NCBI GenBank assembly: GCA_941918925.1 | Contig: OW799233.1 | Coordinates: 46,523,341-46,587,340, forward strand | Length of the DNA: 64,000 bases | Origin: Phyto melanocephala | Lineage: Eukaryota; Arthropoda; Insecta; Diptera; Rhinophoridae | Direction of reading: 5' to 3' | Part shown: positions 58,921 through 64,000 of the stretch, piece after piece | Layout: the number at the start of each line of letters is the position of its first letter | Numbering within the stretch: position 1 is the first letter of the stretch | Notes under the pieces: model-generated | Seen by the model: only the letters and a program-made list of their open reading frames with translations | Database searches by the model: none | What the model was told of the DNA's origin: nothing | Position numbers and translations under genes: made by a program

Positions 58921-59422
58921 TATGAGCTTTTAAATTTCATTAACGGTAGATAACGTGAAAAGTGGGCGTTATAGTAGGCGTGTCAAAGTTACTTTTACGA
59001 ATAAGTACATTTTAGATGTTTCAATATAGCCTCTTATTATTCCAAAACCTTTATTAATAGAGAAATTATATGTATTTCAGTTCAGTTCAGTTCAGTGGGC
59101 GTGGAACCTTAATTTTCTGGAACAGTAATGACAGTGACTAGAAGTAGATACGTAGTAAATTTTATCGGTTTTATGAGCTTTTAAATTTCATTAACGGTAG
59201 ATAACGTGAAAAGTGGGCGTTATAGTAGGCGTGTCAAAGTTACTTTTACGAATAAGTACATTTTAGATGTTTCAATATAGCCTCTTATTATTCCAAAACC
59301 TTTATTAATAGAGAAATTATATGTATTTCAGTTCAGTTCAGTTCAGTGGGCGTGGAACCTTAATTTTCTGGAACAGTAATGACAGTGACTAGAAGTAGAT
59401 ACGTAGTAAATTTTATCGGTTT
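58921..59422. repeat. Perfect 251-bp tandem duplication inside HLE-B
   Basis: Units 58,921-59,171 and 59,172-59,422 read identically by eye, each with a (TTCAG)n-like run 'cagttcagttcagttcag'. A third, diverging unit starts at 59,423 and a fourth homologous one at 59,711. Confidence 0.88.
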
Positions 59423-61084
59423 TATGAGCTTTTAAATTTCATTAACGGTAGATAACGTGAAAAGTGGGCGTTATAGTAGGCGTGTCAAAGTTACTTTTAC
59501 GAATGAGTACATTTTAGATGTTTCAATATAGCCTCTTATTATTCCAAAATCTTTATTAATAGAGAAATTATATGAATTGTAGGTAAAACGTTATATGGGA
59601 GGTGGGCGTAAAAGTGGGCGTGTCACCCTAATTTTGTTGAACAGTAATGAAACTGCCTAGGGGGATATACGCAGCAAATTTTATCATCATACCTCTACCT
59701 TTGGCGGTTTTATGAGCTTTTAAATTTCACTAACGGTAGATAACGTGAAAAGTGGGCGTTATAGTAGGCGTGTCAAAGTTATTTTTGCGAATGAGTACAA
59801 CTTAGGTGTTTCAATATAGCCCTTTATTATTCCAAAATCCTTATTAATAGAGAAATTATATGAATTTTAGTTAAAACGTTGTATGGGAGGTGGGCGTAAA
59901 AGTGGGCGTGGCACATTGATTTTCCGTTACAAAAAAGCCACTCACCAAAAAGCAGAGTGTGCAAAATTTCAGAGTCGTACATCCAATTTTGTTGCTTTTA
60001 TGATGTTTTTGTTTTTAAATATACCGAAAAATACACTGTGCGGTATAAATTTTCGTACATTTTGATCGATAACTCCTCTCCTAATGCCTAGCTTTAGACA
60101 ATTTTCGGGGAAAAATATTGTTTTTACTCAGGAAATATATATTCGAAGTTTCATGCGTCTACGTTAATGCGTTTGGACACAATTCCATTTTATTCGATGT
60201 TCGAAGGACCCGGTTTTTTCGACCTACTCTTGCTTTTCGAGCTATAACTATCTTCCTAATATTCCGCTTTAGCCCATTTTCAATACCAAACAAACCTTGT
60301 CTATAAGAAAGATTCTGGCAAAATTTGAGCCCCCTAGCTTTTTCGGTGCGACCTCTGTCGTGCTTTCAACAGACGGACAGACGGACGGACATAGCTAGAT
60401 CGTCATCAAATCAAACCCTGATTCAGAATATATATACTTTATGGGGTCTAAAATGGATATTTCGATGTGTTACAAACGGAATGACAAAATGAATATACCC
60501 CCACCATTTTTTTGGTGGCGGGTATAAAAAAAAATATTAAAATAAATTACGAAAAAAAATTTAAAAAAAAATTTAAAAAAAATTTTAAAAATTTGTTTAA
60601 AAAAATTAAAAAAAATATAAAAAAAACAATAAAATATAAATAATATATTAAATAAAAAAAAAAATTTTGGCTCAGCTGGGATTCGATGCCAAGTTTACTC
60701 TAACCAGTATATATGTATGTTGTTGTTGTAATTGTGAAAAAAAACGAGATAGTCGTGGTTTTTTGCTCATATCTCAGAAAGTTATGGGGCGATTGTGCTG
60801 AATTTCAATAGCGATTCATTCCTGGATATTTTCAAGAGATTGATACCATATACAGATCTGAGGAACATATAGTTGCTTCTTAAAGTTGATTTCAACCAAC
60901 ACACGGACAGACGGTCAGGGCTTAATCGACTCCTCTATTCATAAGCTTTCAGAAAATATATACTTTATGGGGTCGGAAATGAAAATTGTAGAAATTACAA
61001 GCGGAATGACAAAGCTGTATATACACTTGTGCACCACAGGTGAAGGGTATAAAAAGGGCTGTCTTTCAAATTACAAGTAAATTG

Positions 61085-61250
61085 GGATGGTTGTGGTAAC
61101 CATAATCGAAGAGCAACATACTATGATTGAATTGTATGGTTATGGTTAAAACATATAATGGTTACCAGTTATCATTATTATGTTTAATTAAAGCATTATG
61201 CAATAATGATATATATGACTACAATTGAAATCGACAATCTTTGCTTTTTT
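61085..61250 (+). repeat. Dispersed repeat, partner of 25,355-25,525
   Basis: Reverse-oriented relative to the copy at 25.4 kb; shared words include 'catactatgattgaattgta' and 'tgaaatcgacaatctttgct'. Confidence 0.65.
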
Positions 61251-61950
61251 ACAGCAAATTATTGACAAACACGTAAGAGACGCTTTTGTTTTTTGTCAAT
61301 TACTTGTGATTTCTCTGAAGCGTCAAAATTAATGATAAACAATGCAATCAAAGTAAAAAAATTCTTCATCGTTTGGTAGAATTTTGTTTGAAAAATCTAC
61401 ATCCTCTTAACGGTAATGATGATTTAACATTAATATTACGACTATACTTTGTATCACACTTTCGAATATCACTGTTTGTATCTTTAATAAATGTCGGCAA
61501 TTTAAAATATTTTATGCATTAGTACAAACACCACAAGCACAATTACTTATTAGCCCTCTCCACCTGTTGTTAAGATGATTTAAAATACTGTCCCATTTTA
61601 AACGTTCCTAAGCCTCATCATTTTATATTCATCCCAATGATCTTTTTTCATTATTTTGTTTAACAATTTTATGTTTAAACATTCTTAGGGTGGTGTTATC
61701 TTAGCAACACGTTAGTGTTTTGAGAACCAAACAACCCTTGTTAAAAAACATTACTGTCCTTTTTTTCTTTTTTGATTGCGATACAACTGTGGGTAAATGA
61801 CAGTTATTATTTTGTAATATTTATAAAGGTTTAATATATTTCATTTTATATTAATTTCTCTTTCCTTGCTTTCATGCATTTTCATTATTTTAGATATTTA
61901 ATATGATTTTTCATAAATTAACCATTTCTGAGAATTCATCTGAATGTTGC
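61251..61950. other. AT-rich non-coding stretch
   Basis: No gene is seen. Confidence 0.4.
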
Positions 61951-62600
61951 TATACCCTTCACCTGTGATTTCAAGGGTACATGTAGTTTTGGCATTCAGT
62001 TTGTAATTTCTATAGTAGTAGTCAATTGAGCAATGTCTATCTTTCTATCTTTCCATTCGTTGGGAATTCAATTCAACTTTTAAAATTCCCCCATGTTGGG
62101 CAAATGTGTGTGTGGCATCAGTCTTTTGGAAATATTTGAAAATAAATCCTTATTAAAATCTATCTGAGATATGAACAAATAAACATGGCTGCCTCCGATT
62201 TTTTCACATTTTTACCGTAAAAATAAATCATTTTCAGCCCTAGATTAAACAAAAGACACGTTTGTTGCCATTCATAGATGTGACAAGCCTCTTTACCAAT
62301 TCATAAAAAGTCTTAACAAATCGGAAACTAATCGGTAAAGTTATAGACAAATGTAATTAAGGAAAATTATATATTTTGTTTATTGTATCAAGTTGCTAAA
62401 CCTCTTAATTCTTTTATGATACTCAAGTACTATAAAATTGTAAGCCTATTGTAGGTCTCCAAAATTATTCCTGAGAACAACTAACAAATCAGTTTAAAAC
62501 TGACTGAGATATATGAACCATAACACAACTTCTGTGGCGTATTTTCTAAAACTTACAAACGAAAATCTATTTTTCACCATCTAAGCAACCGATAGGATTG
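61951..62600 (+). mobile_element. Old HLE-A-related fragment
   Basis: The start TATACCCTTCACCTGTGATT, the weak 'atctttctatctttccattc' remnant of the CTGTCC tract, 'ctgagatatgaacaaataaa' and 'catggctgcctcc' match the layout of the 52.5-kb copy. Divergence is high. Confidence 0.5.
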
Positions 62601-63465
62601 TTTTTATTGGAATAACAGTAATTACCAGAAACTACGAAGATTGCCTTTTAAATTTCGCGATAAGAGACAATCGTCAGAAGTGTTTTTTTCCAAAATGGCT
62701 TTATTGCTTTTCAAAATATTCTCTATAAAGAATGATACAATTTTGCTCCAATTTTCACATCACTTTCTCATTACGATCGAGGTGCTTTCAAAACGTGCAT
62801 TTTTTATAAATTTCGTTTTGTTTTTCTCGTGTTGGAAGACCCTACTGTATGGACCTCATACGCGTAGGTCTGTCTCGATGTCAGACACCTGTTTTGAAGC
62901 ACTGCAATCGAGTTGATACAAGCATTTTTTGAGCGATTGTGAAATTATGTGGGGGCCAACGGAAACAAATCTTTTTTATATCCAATTGTTTAAGCAATAC
63001 TGTATGTATGCTGTTTCATTTCACTAACAGCATCAACGTTTATCGGAAGAACAAGGTATTTTAGGCGAACTTTACGAAACTCATCGCTGAGCAAGCTAAG
63101 GCAATGATTGAATTCAATTAACCATCGCTAAACACAAACTGAGTTCATCGATGTAATTTTGTTGATTTAATTACGTCGAAAGTTAAAAAGAAATCGCTCG
63201 AAAACGTTCACGATTCAATACTATTTGCAATCGACATGAGTTTTTCTGTAAGCAACAAAAATATTGTTCGTAAGTGAAAACGATCTGAGTACGTATTATG
63301 CCAAAAATACCAGATTGTAGCAATGGGGTTGCCCAATTCAGAAATGTTAAATAAAAAGATTTTAATCCCTGATGGTTTCCACTTCAAAAAGGCACACAAT
63401 AAATTCATTTGAGTGATTCATCGTGAGGTTTGATTTTCAGTACATTTTATTTTTTATTTTTGACA
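62601..63465. other. Non-coding stretch, no gene recognised
   Basis: Somewhat higher GC than average and open frames up to 91 codons (62,641-62,916), but without motifs or codon regularity. Confidence 0.35.
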
Positions 63466-63509
63466 GATCATGCATGACTCATATCAAACTGCTTTGTCTT
63501 TGTCATTTA

Positions 63510-63650
63510 TGTCAGTCATCATGAAAATACTCACATCACAACAGCGTCTCCGAATGGTTCAGCTGTATTACGGAAAACATTGTTCGGTAAGCAATATTTT
63601 TCTAGTGTTCTATCGTGAATTTTGTGATGAAGCATATTTCTAGATCAAAT
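63510..63650 (+). pseudogene. Mariner-type transposase N-terminal fragment
   Basis: The stretch reads SVIMKILTSQQRLRMVQLYY, GKHCSVSNIF and then decays. TSQQR---VQLYY----SV is the first helix-turn-helix of one mariner transposase group. It may have belonged to the same family as the 36.9-kb fragment. Confidence 0.45.
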
Positions 63651-64000
63651 CTAGTATTTAAAAATATACATCCTACAACCTCCTCAGTATTGGAATCAAA
63701 TAAAAGAACTTGACTAGCAAACTATTAAAAAGTAAAAATCCGAGATGGGGTTTTCAGTAAAACTACATCTTTGTCCTCTTCAACCCCCTCAATGTTGGTA
63801 TATCATGTAACACAGATTGACAATTAAAATAAATTAAATAATGAAAAAGTATAAAATCCAAGATGGCGTCCGAAAAAAAATATTTATTTCTTAACTCTAT
63901 TAAGATGAGTATCAAATGAAGTGTCTGGCCTAGTAGAGTACAGTTAACTATGTAAGCATTTAAAGTCGTAGATGGTGTCGGAGGGCAAAACCTGAAATCT
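63651..64000 (+). repeat. HLE-A internal units, running off the window
   Basis: At least two units carry 'cctcagtattggaatcaaataaaagaacttgac'-type text (split here), ATCCAAGATGGCGTCCG and 'agtatcaaatgaag'. They correspond to the units at 53.5-53.9 kb. Confidence 0.55.

Larger units (their letters stand above)
57855..60527 (-). mobile_element. HLE-B copy with nested MITE and internal duplication
   Basis: Tail AAACAAGTAAGAGCAC, hairpin TTCGGC-tgt-GCCGAA, 'tatacccaccacc', many 'gggcgtt'/'ggcgtgtc' motifs, 'gacggacagacgg', and 5' end 'ttttttggtggcgggtata'. It is longer than the 1.26-kb reference because of the MITE at 58,001 and extra internal units. Confidence 0.82.
57648..61053 (-). mobile_element. 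HLE-A copy split by an HLE-B insertion
   Basis: The 3' part (tail, hairpin, 'acgtgtagtcatgc') is at 57,648-57,854 and the 5' part ('gctgggattcgatgcca' to GAAGGGTATAAAA) at about 60,528-61,053. Both are in minus orientation and together make one element of normal order. Confidence 0.75.

Noticed and set aside
1..64000. CRISPR array, operon, tRNA or rRNA gene
   Set aside because: The regular repeats have no spacers of unique sequence, the genes are spliced and sparse, and no tRNA cloverleaf or rRNA segment was recognised by reading.

Overview
The window is nuclear DNA from an insect, most likely a brachyceran and probably calyptrate fly. It is extremely AT-rich, has TATG/CATA microsatellites, GT-AG spliced exons, and dispersed elements built like the Drosophila DINE-1/Helentron group (tatACCC start, short terminal hairpin, CTTACTTGTT-type end). 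This placement is inference; no rRNA, mitochondrial or other diagnostic locus is present.

Host genes are sparse. Three minus-strand exons (26,567-26,695; 16,858-17,056; 13,260-13,407) join in phase with consensus splice sites. They encode an LDL-receptor class A domain followed by the conserved carboxy half of the insect neuropeptide precursor known as prohormone-4 (ITG-like). The signal-peptide exon was not found and should lie further upstream on the minus strand, so all or most of 26.7-64 kb may be 5' intron or flank. A second probable coding exon, with an initiator ATG and a GTAAGT donor, lies at 2,287-2,464 (minus); its product is unknown.

Everything else recognisable is mobile or repetitive DNA. 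(i) Two Helentron-like families, called HLE-A and HLE-B here, share a terminal hairpin; about a dozen A copies and four B copies are present, several nested. (ii) Canonical Helitrons (A|TC...CTAG|T) lie at 18.0, 47.6 and (decayed) 53.9 kb. (iii) LINE remnants include an RNase H-bearing I/R1-group element with a 13-bp target duplication (14.6-15.6 kb), two short copies of its 3' end, an RTE-like piece (30.4-31.2 kb) and a Jockey/CR1-type reverse transcriptase (42.4-44.0 kb). (iv) Penelope-like remnants include a GIY-YIG-region fragment and two terminal fragments, one carrying a hammerhead-ribozyme-like fold. (v) DNA transposons include four decayed mariner transposases, a mariner MITE with a reconstructable empty site, a deleted PIF/Harbinger, a hAT-like element, several MITEs and a foldback. 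(vi) A 2.8-kb composite at 48,861-51,636 has identical 35-bp inverted ends, an 8-bp target duplication and two interleaved inverted pairs of modules carrying MULE transposase coding sequence.

Three minisatellite arrays (7.7-8.3, 9.5-11.4 and 54.3-54.8 kb) share one 29-bp period and an alignable monomer. The MULE composite, the hammerhead-like motif, the 29-bp family and the multi-level nests are the best candidates for something new. I saw no cooperating multi-gene system such as an operon or cluster; the window is a transposon-dense intron/flank landscape around one neuropeptide gene.
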